Positions 27,812 through 36,383 of a stretch of DNA of 64,000 nucleotides are shown here, in pieces. The notes under the pieces were generated by a model that did no database searches, had not been told where the DNA came from, and was given only the letters and a program-made list of their open reading frames with translations. This stretch comes from JAGVSR01 sp963786675. Its GTDB lineage: Bacteria; Pseudomonadota; Alphaproteobacteria; Rhizobiales; Hyphomicrobiaceae. Where the stretch lies: contig CAWAZY010000006.1 in assembly GCA_963786675.1 (NCBI GenBank), positions 1 through 64,000 on the forward strand. The letters are read 5' to 3'. The number at the start of each line of letters is the position of its first letter. Position 1 is the stretch's first letter. The position numbers and the translations under genes were made by a program.

Positions 27812-27985
27812 TTCCCGCAACAGCACGCACCATCACCCAACGCACGCGCCATGTATCAAAAGACGGTTGGCTTCCCTTGCGAACGGACCATCGAGCCCTT
27901 AGGTCCGTAGGCGCGCTTGCGTGCCCGGCAAACTCTGCGAACGACTGCATGCGTTGGGTCCACTGGATTTTCGGAAGGACGACTG

Positions 27986-28882
27986 ATGCTCCCGACACGA
28001 CAAATTTCGGCCATCGCGGCTGCCCTCTGCCTGCTCATCACGCTGCCCGCCGCAGCACGAGCCGCCGACCCAGAGGTCTCGAAGCCGGCGTCCCAAGCCG
28101 ATGACGTGCTGGCAACTGTCCTGGCCGCCCAACCTGAAGAGATCAAAGCGCGCTACGCCTTTCGCCGTCCCGCCGAGACCTTGGCATTCTTCGAGGTCCA
28201 GCCTGGCGATACCGTTATCGAAACCCTGCCGGGCGGAGGCTGGTACTCGGGCATCCTCTATCCGTATCTCGGCGAGGGCGGGAAATTGATCGGCGCCCAC
28301 TACCCGCTGAGCCTCTTTGAACGCTTTGGCTGGGACAAGGAACGGCTGCAAAATGTGCTGGCCCGGGATGCGGGCTGGCAAAAATCGACCGCGAGCAAGG
28401 CGGTCGCGAAGGGTGGCGGCCTCGACCGATTCACTCTGACGGAGATGCCCGACAGCTTGAACGGCACAGTCAGCAAGGTCCTCTTCATCCGGTCCCTGCA
28501 CAACCTCAATCGCTTCGGGAAGGACGCCGGATATCTCGACAAGACCCTCGCGGAGGCCTACCGCGCCCTCAAGCCCGGCGGCATAGCCGGTGTCGTGCAG
28601 CATCGCGCACCCGAGACAGCATCTGACACGTGGGCTGACGGCAGCAACGGCTATCTGAAGCAATCCATGGTGATCGCGGCCTTCGAAGCGGCGGGATTCA
28701 AGCTTGTGGAAACGAGCGAGATTAATGCCAACGCCAAGGACCGTCCGGTGGAGACAGACAATGTCTGGCGCCTGCCGCCCTCGCTCAGAGGCGTGGAGGA
28801 GAACTCGGCGAAGTGGCAGGACAACAAGGCGATAGGCGAGTCAGATCGCATGACGTTGAAGTTCGTCAAACCGCCGCAGTGA
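27986..28882 (+). CDS. Exported class I methyltransferase-like protein
   Basis: 298 residues with a signal peptide (MLPTRQISAIAAALCLLITLPAAARA). A methyltransferase-like domain follows: motif I equivalent VIETLPGGGWYSGIL, then KLIGAHYPLS and AYRALKPGGIAGVVQHRAPE. Start 27986 follows GGAAGGAC. This is the COG4798-like group of predicted exported methyltransferases. The signal peptide is odd, because SAM is not known in the periplasm. The real activity may differ from methyl transfer, or the N-terminus may be an anchor. Confidence 0.75.
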   Translation: MLPTRQISAIAAALCLLITLPAAARAADPEVSKPASQADDVLATVLAAQPEEIKARYAFRRPAETLAFFEVQPGDTVIETLPGGGWYSGILYPYLGEGGKLIGAHYPLSLFERFGWDKERLQNVLARDAGWQKSTASKAVAKGGGLDRFTLTEMPDSLNGTVSKVLFIRSLHNLNRFGKDAGYLDKTLAEAYRALKPGGIAGVVQHRAPETASDTWADGSNGYLKQSMVIAAFEAAGFKLVETSEINANAKDRPVETDNVWRLPPSLRGVEENSAKWQDNKAIGESDRMTLKFVKPPQ

Positions 28883-29292
28883 GGCCGTGTTGACCGCGGT
28901 GACCGCGTTCACCACCGCCAGCGGTCGATCGACGGTAGTGGGGGAGCACTTTTTGATGGTGCTTCGGATGCCCTCGCTGCATCCGCACTGATCTGGAACC
29001 ACGCCAACATCGGCCTGCCGAATGTTGGCCAGCAAAGTGCCCCGGGAATCGGGCGTACAGGGTTGCCGAACCGGTGAACGCCTGCGCCGCGCCCCGTCCT
29101 GCCGGAGGCGGGCAAACAAAAGAGCCCACTCCGTTCCCGGCCTTCGCCGGGACAGGCTCCGGTCCGCGCGGCGTTGCCGTAGGGGCCCGTGGCACTCGCC
29201 AGACGGTTCGCGGGCGAATTGCCGAACACCTGGTTTTTGGCCAGGGGCGGCAACTCTTCAGTCAATCGGCGTGCAATAAGGGGAGAGTGATA
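28883..29292. other. Gene-free stretch, nothing recognised
   Basis: About 410 bases between the exported methyltransferase-like gene and tRNA-Ser. Short open frames on both strands overlap but carry no recognisable motif or ribosome binding site. It holds small GC hairpins only. Confidence 0.4.
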
Positions 29293-29382
29293 TGGCGGAG
29301 AGGGAGGGATTCGAACCCCCGGTACGGTTGCCCGTACTTCGCATTTCGAGTGCGACGCGATCGACCACTCTGCCACCTCTCC
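29293..29382 (-). tRNA. tRNA-Ser (anticodon CGA)
   Basis: A 90-nt cloverleaf on the minus strand. The acceptor GGAGAGG pairs with CCTCTCC. There is a D arm GCAGAGTGGTCGATCGC, an anticodon loop CTCGAAA (CGA), a long variable arm, a T arm GGTTCGAATCC, discriminator G and an encoded CCA. The long variable arm fits the serine class. It reads UCG codons. Confidence 0.95.
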
Positions 29383-29536
29383 GGAAGCCGTGGTGCCTTG
29401 ACGGCAGGCGCTGCTTCTAACTTCTGCGCGGCGCGGGTGCAAGGGCGAAGCGCGCCGCTTGGCCGCCGAGCCTAACATCCGCGTTGCCGATGCAAAGCCT
29501 GACGCCTGGACACTGGCCCCTGAATGCGCGCCGTCC

Positions 29537-30265
29537 TCAAAGCGCCCCGTCCTGCGGCGCCGGGAACAGGCAATCCTCGAAGATGGCGCATTGGCGGATC
29601 AGCGGCGCACTGTCCCCGCGCCTGAGCTCAAGATCAAAGCGGAACGCGCCGCCCCCCAGATCGCGGTGGGTGATGCGCATCGTTCCCGGCTCCAGGACCC
29701 GCGGTAGGCGGACACGCCAGCCGCCGGCGTCAATGAAGTAGCTGGCCGAGCGGAAGAGCAGTGCGCCGTCCACTTCAGTGACGGTCAACGCCATGCCGAC
29801 GCCAAATCCGACGTACTCTTCAAGACCGGTCGGTCCGGCGAACCGCTTCATGGAGTGGACAACTTGCGGAAAGCCAGCGGGACGCTCGTAGGTCCGTGTC
29901 CATATCTGCCCGGATGCGCCCGGCAGCCCCATCACGGAAACGACAGCCGCGCCAGTGGCCCCTGGCGTGAACGGCAAAGGCCCTCCAATCAGCCGCGCGA
30001 GGATTGCCAAGATACGGCCCCAAGGCGACAGCGTCGTCTCCAGCACGCGTCCGCGATACAAAACCGTTTCACCCGGCGCGAGACACTTGGAAAACCGCCG
30101 CCGCACCAAGTCGGGCAAGCGCGCCCAGCCCTCTTCACCGACCAGATTGCGAAAGCGCGTTTCGTGCAGGCCCGCGGCCGGGACCGCTTCCGCACCTGGA
30201 GCCGGAACAAATTGAGCAGGCGGCCGAGGTTGCGCTGGAGACTTGCGGGGTTGGGACGCCGGCAT
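29537..30265 (-). CDS. DUF4166-type protein
   Basis: 242 residues. A Pro/Ala-rich N-terminal tail (about 30 residues) is followed by FRNLVGEEGWARLPDLVRRRF, then RGRVLETTLSPWGRILAILARLIGGPLPF and a beta-rich C-terminal half with QIWTRTYERPAGFPQVVHSMKRFAG. This layout is that of DUF4166 proteins. The function is not known. It is the last gene of a leftward pair behind the GbsR/MarR-type regulator at 30311, with a 45-bp gap; the two may be cotranscribed. Confidence 0.75.
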   Translation of the reverse strand: MPASQPRKSPAQPRPPAQFVPAPGAEAVPAAGLHETRFRNLVGEEGWARLPDLVRRRFSKCLAPGETVLYRGRVLETTLSPWGRILAILARLIGGPLPFTPGATGAAVVSVMGLPGASGQIWTRTYERPAGFPQVVHSMKRFAGPTGLEEYVGFGVGMALTVTEVDGALLFRSASYFIDAGGWRVRLPRVLEPGTMRITHRDLGGGAFRFDLELRRGDSAPLIRQCAIFEDCLFPAPQDGAL

Positions 30266-30310
30266 TTTGAAACCCCCTTACACTGCCCGCAATCCTATCT
30301 GCGCGCGGGC

Positions 30311-30886
30311 CTATTTGCGTTTGGCTGTGGCACGTGAGGCCGGCGCCACGAACCGTGCGACCGCGCCGCCCATCTTCATCAGGCGGGAAAGCACCGGGGC
30401 CGGTAGCTGAAGGACCTCATCGAAGGCCCGGTCGACCGTCTGCATGAAGTCAAGCATCGCGGCGAGCCGTTTGCGGGCCGCCGGCGATACCCGGCCATCC
30501 GACGATGCTTCGCGCACACAGGTTTGCAACAGCACCAGCGTGGGATCGAGTTCGCGCGCCTTGCGGCCGGCGGCGATGCGGCGGACCATTTCGAACATGT
30601 CGGCTTCAGCCTCGAAGTAGTCCCGCCGGTCGCCGAGAACATGGACGCGCTTCACCAGCGTCCAGCCCATCAGCTCCTTCAAGGACGTCGAAACGTTCGA
30701 GCGCGCCATGCCAAGGCTGTCGGAAATTTCTTCCGCGGTCATCGCCCGGTCGGAGACGAATAAAAGCGCGTGAATTTGCGCCACGGAGCGGTTGACGCCC
30801 CACAAGTCGCCCATTTCGCCCCAATGGACGACAAACCGCAGAAGCGCGGGCGGCAGGCTTTTGTTGATGTCTGTAATTTCTGTCAT
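30311..30886 (-). CDS. GbsR/MarR-family transcriptional regulator
   Basis: 191 residues. GEMGDLWGVNRSVAQIHALLFVSDRAMTAEEISDSLGMARSNVSTSLKELMGW (about residues 23-75) is the winged helix of the GbsR-type MarR subgroup. A helical dimerisation tail follows. ATG 30886 lies inside a perfect 20-bp palindrome (30876-30895), which argues for tight self-repression. GbsR relatives often respond to osmolytes or choline, but the effector here is unknown; the downstream DUF4166 gene is the nearest candidate target. Confidence 0.88.
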   Translation of the reverse strand: MTEITDINKSLPPALLRFVVHWGEMGDLWGVNRSVAQIHALLFVSDRAMTAEEISDSLGMARSNVSTSLKELMGWTLVKRVHVLGDRRDYFEAEADMFEMVRRIAAGRKARELDPTLVLLQTCVREASSDGRVSPAARKRLAAMLDFMQTVDRAFDEVLQLPAPVLSRLMKMGGAVARFVAPASRATAKRK

Positions 30887-30895
30887 GACAGAAAT
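30876..30895. promoter_or_regulatory. Perfect palindrome over the GbsR-type start codon, probable autoregulatory operator
   Basis: ATTTCTGTCATGACAGAAAT is identical to its reverse complement over all 20 bases and includes the ATG of the regulator gene. Binding there would block transcription start or elongation, or ribosome access. Confidence 0.7.
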
Positions 30896-31209
30896 ATAAG
30901 AATGAAAAGCGGTGTCGTCAAGTTGCATGCTTACGATTCTTTAATTGCCGCCAGCCATCAACGCGGACTTGCCAGCATCGTGGCAGACCCAAGGCAGATC
31001 ACCGAAGTGCGAAAAATATAGATGCGCGCGCCACGGATCCATGCCCGCGTCAGCCGCGTTCTTCTGCATGTTCGACGGGTTCGATCAATGCGTGACAGAT
31101 GCCGTCGAACGAAACGCTGCGCGCCGCGCGCAAGAGATCATGAGCATCTCGCACGCGTCGCCAGCTTTTCTCGTGCCACAACCTGAGTGACACACGAAGG
31201 AGTTCACAT
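30887..31209. other. Divergent intergenic region
   Basis: 323 bases between the regulator (leftward) and the fasciclin gene (rightward). It contains the right half of the palindrome and an AT-richer stretch near 30890-30950 likely to hold promoters. No other gene-like frame was supported. Confidence 0.5.
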
Positions 31210-31692
31210 ATGAAGATCTTGTACGCCGTGGTTTGCGCGGCTGTTATGGCGCTGCCCATGTCGGGTGCGCGCGCCGAAACCAAGGACATCGTCGACACCG
31301 CGGTTGGTGCCGGCAATTTCTCGACACTCGTGACGGCCGTGAAGGCTGCCGGTCTTGTCGAAACGCTGAAGGGCGCTGGCCCGTTCACGGTGTTCGCACC
31401 GACGGATGAAGCGTTCGCCAAGCTTCCCAAGGGGACGGTCGAAGATCTCCTGAAGCCGGAGAACAAGGACAAGCTGAAGGCAATCCTCACCTATCATGTC
31501 GTGCCGGGCAAGGTGATGGCCGCCGACATCAAGGGCAAGAAGGAAAGCGTCAAGACCGTTGAAGGCAGCGACCTCGCTGTCGACGCCACTTCGGGCGTGA
31601 AGGTCAACGACGCGAGTGTCGTAACGGCTGACGTCGCGGCCTCGAATGGCGTGATCCACGCCATTGACACGGTCGTAATGCCGAAAATGTAG
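31210..31692 (+). CDS. Exported fasciclin-domain protein
   Basis: 160 residues. A signal peptide (ending SGARA) is followed by one fasciclin (FAS1) domain: IVDTAVGAGNFSTLVTAVKAAGLVETLKG, then GPFTVFAPTDEAFAKLP, LKAILTYHVVPGKV and a C-terminal NGVIHAIDTVVMPK. FAS1 domains mediate adhesion or act as simple secreted stress proteins. ATG 31210 follows AAGGAG with a 6-base spacer. It is a single-gene unit with its own terminator. Confidence 0.93.
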   Translation: MKILYAVVCAAVMALPMSGARAETKDIVDTAVGAGNFSTLVTAVKAAGLVETLKGAGPFTVFAPTDEAFAKLPKGTVEDLLKPENKDKLKAILTYHVVPGKVMAADIKGKKESVKTVEGSDLAVDATSGVKVNDASVVTADVAASNGVIHAIDTVVMPKM

Positions 31693-31731
31693 AGCCCTCC
31701 CAGTTCCCTCTACATGGAAGAGCGTCCACTG

Positions 31732-31763
31732 AACCCAGCGAGCTTGTCTCGCTGGGTTTTTTT
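31732..31763 (+). terminator. Rho-independent terminator after the fasciclin gene
   Basis: AACCCAGCGAG (31732-31742) pairs with CTCGCTGGGTT (31748-31758), loop CTTGT, then T's. Confidence 0.92.
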
Positions 31764-31808
31764 ATCGGGCAGGATGGATTGCAACAGTGTGCGTGACCTG
31801 CAGCGCTT

Positions 31809-32081
31809 TCATTGTGTGGTCGTGCGCCCGGCCATCGATTGCGCTTTCTCGCGCTCCCACGCCGCGAGTTCGCGCGGCTTCAAGACAAACGCGGCGTAGG
31901 CATGAAGCGCCAGACCCGCGCCCCAGCCAAGACCCACCCAGTGCACCCACATGCCGCCACCGGAGACAACATCGATGACAACGAGGAGCAGAAGGACGGG
32001 AACAAAAACCATGAAATGCGCGTAGAAGCCCCGGATCGCCTCGTACTCTTTCTGGGCGCGGATCTCGTGAATGTCTTTCAT
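31809..32081 (-). CDS. Small 2TM-domain membrane protein
   Basis: 90 residues. The pattern RAQKEYEAIRGFYAHFMVFVPVLLLLVVIDVVSGGGMWVHWV...ALHAYAAFVLKPRELAAWEREK is the 2TM domain: a helix, a TM segment, a short loop, a second TM segment and a charged tail. In other bacteria this domain is often attached to histidine kinases, but here it stands alone. The function is unknown. It is convergent with the fasciclin gene. Confidence 0.8.
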   Translation of the reverse strand: MKDIHEIRAQKEYEAIRGFYAHFMVFVPVLLLLVVIDVVSGGGMWVHWVGLGWGAGLALHAYAAFVLKPRELAAWEREKAQSMAGRTTTQ

Positions 32082-32385
32082 GATGCCTCCTTGCCCTCCG
32101 CGGGCCCATTCGGCGCGCCGCAGTGGAATTCCCGGCCGCAGCCGTTTCTCCGCAGTCTAGTGAAGTGATGCGGCCGCGGCCAGTCATCGCTGCCCAACAT
32201 TGCGCAACACGCTGAATACCGCCCGAATGTCCCCAGGGCACCCAGTCGCAAGCGCAAAAGTATCGCAAATCCTGAATTCGGGTCGCTGTTCCGTGTGGAA
32301 CACCCTGCCGCCGTGGCCCGAGGCCCAAGGATTGAGCCCGTGAGACACGGGATCGGGTCATAGGCTCAGGACCTAGGCCAGCCGG
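32082..32385. other. Gene-free stretch, nothing recognised
   Basis: About 300 bases between two leftward genes. No supported gene, tRNA or strong terminator was seen; it presumably holds the promoter of the 2TM gene. Confidence 0.4.
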
Positions 32386-33351
32386 TTAGATTTCCAGGTC
32401 CAGCGGCAGGGTCGCGGGTGCTTCCGATTCGAAACCTTGCGCCACGACCCGGCCCAGGGCGGCATCGGCCACCATCACAAGCCGCGTGCGCGGGTTCAGA
32501 ACGGGGGATTGCAGCCAGCAGAAGTCAGCCGATAAATGCGGCGCCACGCCGTGCAGCATGGCCGCCCGCCCTGCGCTGTCGCCGCCTCGGGGATGACCGG
32601 TCCATCCGGCGGCCTGCCAATGATTGGCGGCGACGTTTGGCCCATCATGGACACGCGCTTCCGTCTCGGTGCGTTCGATCACCACCGTTTCACTGGCTGA
32701 AAGACCGGCGAGCGTGAAAATGGCTGGGGTGGAAATGGGTCCGTCGCGCAACATGACACGGGCATCGGTGAAGGAGGCCGCGCTGTCGCAGACGGTCCGC
32801 AGCAGATGCGACGGGGTGGGATGGGGCATGTGCCAGACCCGCCGGCGGTTGGCCGCCCAATCGAGATAATAAAGGCCTGTCGCCTTGCGCATCGGCGCTT
32901 GATTGAGCGCGACTGAAAAGCGTAGTGGCGCCACGGCGCTTAGAACGCCTGTATATCCGGGCCAAGTCAGCGTCAGATAACGGCCCGCCGGAGCCGTTAC
33001 ACGCGCGGCAATTATGTTCCGCCCGAGTCCCGGCGTCTTCCAGTCCAGCACGCGGATCAGCCGCGCACTCGTTTGATCGGGGGATGGTGCGGCGCGGCAG
33101 GTGCACCCCCACTCGTAGTTGACGGAGAAAAAGTAGGCACCAGGCCGGTCGAGCAATTCGGCCACGGCCTCGATCTCGCCGAGGTGGGCGTTGTTCCACT
33201 TCTCCAGCCACGCGCGCGAGACCTTATCAAGCTGCCTCAGAGCCGATGGCGGCACGCGATGGGTCGCCAGATCGAGAAGGGCGTGCGCGCGATCGCGGTG
33301 TGCGCGCAGCGTTTCCAGCGGAAAGTCGGTGCCGCAATCCTGAACAGGCAT
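32386..33351 (-). CDS. Possible Ntn-type amidohydrolase (acyltransferase/NAAA-like)
   Basis: About 321 residues. The core WGCTCRAAPSPD, LIRVLDWKTPGLGRNIIAARV, YLTLTWPGYTGVLSAVAPLRFSVALNQAPMR resembles N-terminal nucleophile hydrolases of the acid ceramidase / penicillin acylase V group. There a Cys followed by Arg starts the active form and a conserved R/N-x-D segment follows. An active form exposing Cys after GCT would need cleavage. The start at ATG 33351 is not well supported; an upstream start is possible. I recognise the layout only in general terms, so the family call is tentative. Confidence 0.55.
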   Translation of the reverse strand: MPVQDCGTDFPLETLRAHRDRAHALLDLATHRVPPSALRQLDKVSRAWLEKWNNAHLGEIEAVAELLDRPGAYFFSVNYEWGCTCRAAPSPDQTSARLIRVLDWKTPGLGRNIIAARVTAPAGRYLTLTWPGYTGVLSAVAPLRFSVALNQAPMRKATGLYYLDWAANRRRVWHMPHPTPSHLLRTVCDSAASFTDARVMLRDGPISTPAIFTLAGLSASETVVIERTETEARVHDGPNVAANHWQAAGWTGHPRGGDSAGRAAMLHGVAPHLSADFCWLQSPVLNPRTRLVMVADAALGRVVAQGFESEAPATLPLDLEI

Positions 33352-33803
33352 GGCGGCTAGGGGAGTCGCGGCGGCAGGGACGGGCAAACGAGGCGCGGGC
33401 AAACGGCATGTCCTCACGTTGGCGCGTGGCCGCGCATGATGAACTGATCTGTGATTGCAGGAACATGGCGAATTGGCGTGCAGCCTAGTCACCTCGCCCG
33501 GATCGCCGCCCTTGGCCGGCCGGACCGAGGCAGAGCCCTCGGTCATGACTTGCACATCCTACCCACGCCAGCGCCGAACCCGCATCGTTTCGACCCAAGC
33601 TGCCGCAGCCCGTTGACTTCAAAGGCTGTCTCAAGGATAAGGAGCCACCACATGGCGGCCTGGAAGGGCGGCCGTGCGAAAAGTCGCTGCCCGAGGCTCC
33701 GGTTGACCTAGCGTCAACCCTTTGAAAGTCCGCAATTTTTGCGGCGCCGCAGGGCGCGGATGAGACCCAACAGCGCTTCCAACAGCGCGGAAAGAGGCAA
33801 GCC
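33352..33803. other. rplU upstream region
   Basis: About 450 bases without a supported gene. It includes the leader of rplU, with a short inverted repeat GGTTGAC (33701-33707) and GTCAACC (33713-33719) about 85 bases before the rplU start. This could be a leader hairpin or a weak terminator. Confidence 0.45.
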
Positions 33804-34115
33804 ATGTACGCTGTCATCAAGACGGGCGGCAAACAGTATCGTGTCGCCAAGGACGATGTCCTGACCATCGAAAAGCTCGAGGCGGAAGCCGGGGCATCGG
33901 TGGAATTTACCGAAGTTCTCATGCTCGGCCAGGGCGCGGACGTGAAGGTCGGCAAGCCGACCGTATCGGGCGCCAAGGTGACCGCCGAGCTCGTCGAGCA
34001 GACGCGCGGTCCGAAGGTCATTTCGTTCCGCAAGCGCCGCCGCAAGAATTCGCGCCGCAAGCACGGTCATCGCCAGGATCTGACGACCGTTCGCATCACC
34101 GGCATCTCCGGCTAA
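33804..34115 (+). CDS. rplU: 50S ribosomal protein L21
   Basis: 103 residues, the normal length for bL21. It begins MYAVIKTGGKQYRV and ends with the basic FRKRRRKNSRRKHGHRQ...TVRITGI segment. It binds 23S rRNA near L20. It is the first gene of the rplU–rpmA–GNAT–obgE run, a common alphaproteobacterial arrangement. Confidence 0.97.
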   Translation: MYAVIKTGGKQYRVAKDDVLTIEKLEAEAGASVEFTEVLMLGQGADVKVGKPTVSGAKVTAELVEQTRGPKVISFRKRRRKNSRRKHGHRQDLTTVRITGISG

Positions 34116-34179
34116 TTTCTCCGGCTCCCTTCACCGGCTGGCCCCGATCGCCACCGGCCCGACATCGAGGATTTGTTCC

Positions 34180-34453
34180 ATGGCACAAAAGAAAGCAGGC
34201 GGCTCGAACTCGCAACGGCCGCGACTCCGAGAGCAAGCGCCTCGGCATCAAGAAGTACGGCGGCGAGCACGTCATCCCCGGCAACATCCTGTGCCGCCAG
34301 CGCGGGACCAAGTGGCACCCCGGCAAGGGCGTGGGCATGGGCACCGATCACACCATCTTCGCCATCGAAGAAGGCACGGTGGACTTCAAGACCAAGGGCA
34401 ACGGCCGCGTCTATATCTCCGTTCTGCCGCAGAAGGCGGAAGCTGCCGAGTAA
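34180..34453 (+). CDS. rpmA: 50S ribosomal protein L27, frameshifted
   Basis: bL27, about 90 residues, near the peptidyl transferase centre. ATG 34180 gives MAQKKAGGS, then a shift. Dropping one A at 34207/34208 reads ...GGSTRNGRDSESKRLGIKKYGG and continues HVIPGNILCRQRGTKWHPGKGVGMGTDHTIFAIEEG to the TAA at 34453. Since L27 is strongly conserved and important for growth, a real frameshift is unlikely and a sequence error is the best reading. Confidence 0.93.
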
Positions 34454-34482
34454 CTCGGCTTAACGTTTCCCGGACATTGCGG

Positions 34483-34520
34483 GAGGGGAGATGCACGCCG
34501 CATCTCCCCTCTTTGCATTT
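34483..34520 (+). terminator. Probable terminator after rpmA
   Basis: GAGGGGAGATGC (34483-34494) and GCATCTCCCCTC (34500-34511) form a perfect 12-bp stem, loop ACGCC, followed by TTTGCATTT. The T run is imperfect. Confidence 0.7.
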
Positions 34521-34599
34521 CTGGGGTAGATTCACGCTGGTCCGGCGCTTCGAACATAACGCGCCGCCGCAATTCACGGACTTGAGCCGATCGATCGAC

Positions 34600-35121
34600 A
34601 TGCGAACCAAGCGACTGATCCTGCGTGACTTGAACCACGCCGATGCACGCCGCATCGCGGTGCTTGCCGGCGATATCGACGTGGCACGCATGACGGCGCG
34701 GCTGCCGCATCCCTACACCGAGTTCGACGCCGAAGAGTGGATCCGGGGCATTGAGAGCAACGAGTACGTGCAGGGCATCGAACACGATGGGTATCTGATC
34801 GGCCTGATCGGCTACACGATCAATACGGACAGGTCGGCGGAACTTGGGTACTGGATCGGCAAGCCGTGGTGGGGCCACGGCTACGCGACGGAGGCCGCCG
34901 AAGCGGTCATCCGGCATGCGTTCCGCGTCGCGCGCGTGCAGCGCATGACGTGCTGCCACTTCATCGACAATCCCGCCTCGGCGCGCGTCATCGAGAAACT
35001 GGGGTTCCGCTGTATCGGAGCCTGCAAGGCATTCTGCCTCGCGCGCAATGCCGAGGTTCAAACATTGAACTATGAGAGGAAGCGCCCCATGTCCGCGTTC
35101 CTTTGGAGAGGCGCGGCATGA
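34600..35121 (+). CDS. GNAT-family N-acetyltransferase (RimJ/RimL-like)
   Basis: 173 residues. TKRLILRDLNHADARRIAVLAGD opens the fold. GYWIGKPWWGHGYATEAAEAVIRHAF carries the acetyl-CoA-binding R/Q-x-x-G-x-G/A pattern (here GHGYAT), and DNPASARVIEKLGFRCIG is the classic RimJ/RimL end. Genes of this kind between rpmA and obgE are common in alphaproteobacteria. Its stop overlaps the obgE start (ATGA), so the two are translationally coupled. The target protein is not known. Confidence 0.9.
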   Translation: MRTKRLILRDLNHADARRIAVLAGDIDVARMTARLPHPYTEFDAEEWIRGIESNEYVQGIEHDGYLIGLIGYTINTDRSAELGYWIGKPWWGHGYATEAAEAVIRHAFRVARVQRMTCCHFIDNPASARVIEKLGFRCIGACKAFCLARNAEVQTLNYERKRPMSAFLWRGAA

Positions 35122-36158
35122 AATTCCTGGATCTAGCCAAAATCTACATCAAGGCCGGCGATGGCGGCGACGGATGCATCGGCTTCCGGCGTGAGAAGTT
35201 CATCGAATTCGGCGGACCGGACGGCGGCGATGGCGGCCGGGGCGGCAGCATCATTGTGGAATGCGTGTCAAATCTCAACACGCTCATCGACTACCGCTAC
35301 CAGCAGCATTTCAAGGCCGAACGTGGCGTCAACGGCATGGGCCGCAATCGCGCCGGCGCGAACGGGAAAGACTTCACGATCAAGGTGCCGCCGGGGACGG
35401 AGGTGCTGGCGGAGGATCAGGAAACCGTCATCGCGGATCTGACCACGGTGGGCCAGCGTGTGTGTATCGCGCGCGGCGGCAACGGCGGGTTTGGTAACGC
35501 GCACTTCAAGAGCGCCACCAATCAGGCCCCCCGGCACGCCAATCCCGGATTGCCGGGCGAGGAACTCACGATCTGGCTGAGGCTGAAGTTGATCGCCGAC
35601 GCGGGTCTCGTCGGACTGCCCAACGCGGGCAAGTCGACCTTCCTCGCCGCGGTCTCGGCGGCCAAGCCGAAGATCGCCGACTATCCATTCACCACGCTGC
35701 ATCCCAATCTTGGCGTCGTGCGCGCGGGTAAGACGGATTTTGTCCTGGCTGATATTCCAGGGCTCATCGAGGGTGCCCACGAAGGCGCCGGATTGGGTGA
35801 CCGCTTCCTGGGGCACGTCGAGCGGTGCCGCGTGCTCTTGCATCTGGTGGATGCGACATCTGACAACATCGCCGAATCCTACCGGGTGGTGCGCCGCGAA
35901 CTGAAGGCCTATAGCCCCGAGTTGGCCACGAAAAAGGAAATCGTCGCCCTTTCGAAATGCGATGCGCTGGACGATGAAACCCTCGCCGAGCGGTTTGAGA
36001 TCCTCAAAAAGGCGTCGCGCAAGAAGCCGCTGACGCTGTCGGCCGTGTCCGGTCAGGGCATGAAGGACGCACTTTTCGCGCTGGCCCGGGAAATCGAGCG
36101 GGCGGACGCCGACGACGCGGCGGAAAACGCCGAACCCGAGGAGCCTTGGCAGCCCTGA
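35118..36158 (+). CDS. obgE: GTPase ObgE/CgtA
   Basis: 346 residues. The N-terminal glycine-rich Obg fold (1-158) has KIYIKAGDGGDGCIGFRREKF and ARGGNGGFGNAHFKS. The G domain has GLPNAGKST (G1), a T in YPFTT (G2), DIPGLIEGAHEGAGLG (G3) and SKCD (G4). A short acidic tail follows. It acts in late 50S assembly and stress signalling. ATG 35118 overlaps the previous stop and is preceded by GGAGAGG. Confidence 0.96.
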   Translation: MKFLDLAKIYIKAGDGGDGCIGFRREKFIEFGGPDGGDGGRGGSIIVECVSNLNTLIDYRYQQHFKAERGVNGMGRNRAGANGKDFTIKVPPGTEVLAEDQETVIADLTTVGQRVCIARGGNGGFGNAHFKSATNQAPRHANPGLPGEELTIWLRLKLIADAGLVGLPNAGKSTFLAAVSAAKPKIADYPFTTLHPNLGVVRAGKTDFVLADIPGLIEGAHEGAGLGDRFLGHVERCRVLLHLVDATSDNIAESYRVVRRELKAYSPELATKKEIVALSKCDALDDETLAERFEILKKASRKKPLTLSAVSGQGMKDALFALAREIERADADDAAENAEPEEPWQP

Positions 36159-36241
36159 GACCGTGCGATCCGTCCGACCAATCGGGCTACCCCAAAAAAA
36201 ACTGCCCCAAATCGGGACCTGGAGGCAGGCGCGGGCCCCGA

Positions 36242-36269
36242 CTTGAACTGGGTCCCGCTCACCCCATAT
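36242..36269 (+). promoter_or_regulatory. Heat-shock (RpoH/sigma-32) promoter of the Hsp20 gene
   Basis: CTTGAA (36242-36247), 14 bases, CCCCATAT (36262-36269). This matches the sigma-32 consensus CTTGAA...CCCCATNT with normal spacing. It lies about 115 bases before the Hsp20 ATG. The transcribed leader would contain two inverted repeats: GTGTC/GACAC at 36286-36298 and GATCCGGG/CCCGGATC at 36301-36318. Confidence 0.8.
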
Positions 36270-36383
36270 CTTTAGCGAACACCCAGTGTCTCGGACACGA
36301 GATCCGGGTGCCCGGATCGGATGGTGCCTCATGGAGGGCCAGCCGGCTAACCGAGGTCGCTTTGAGATAAAGGGCCCCCGTCC

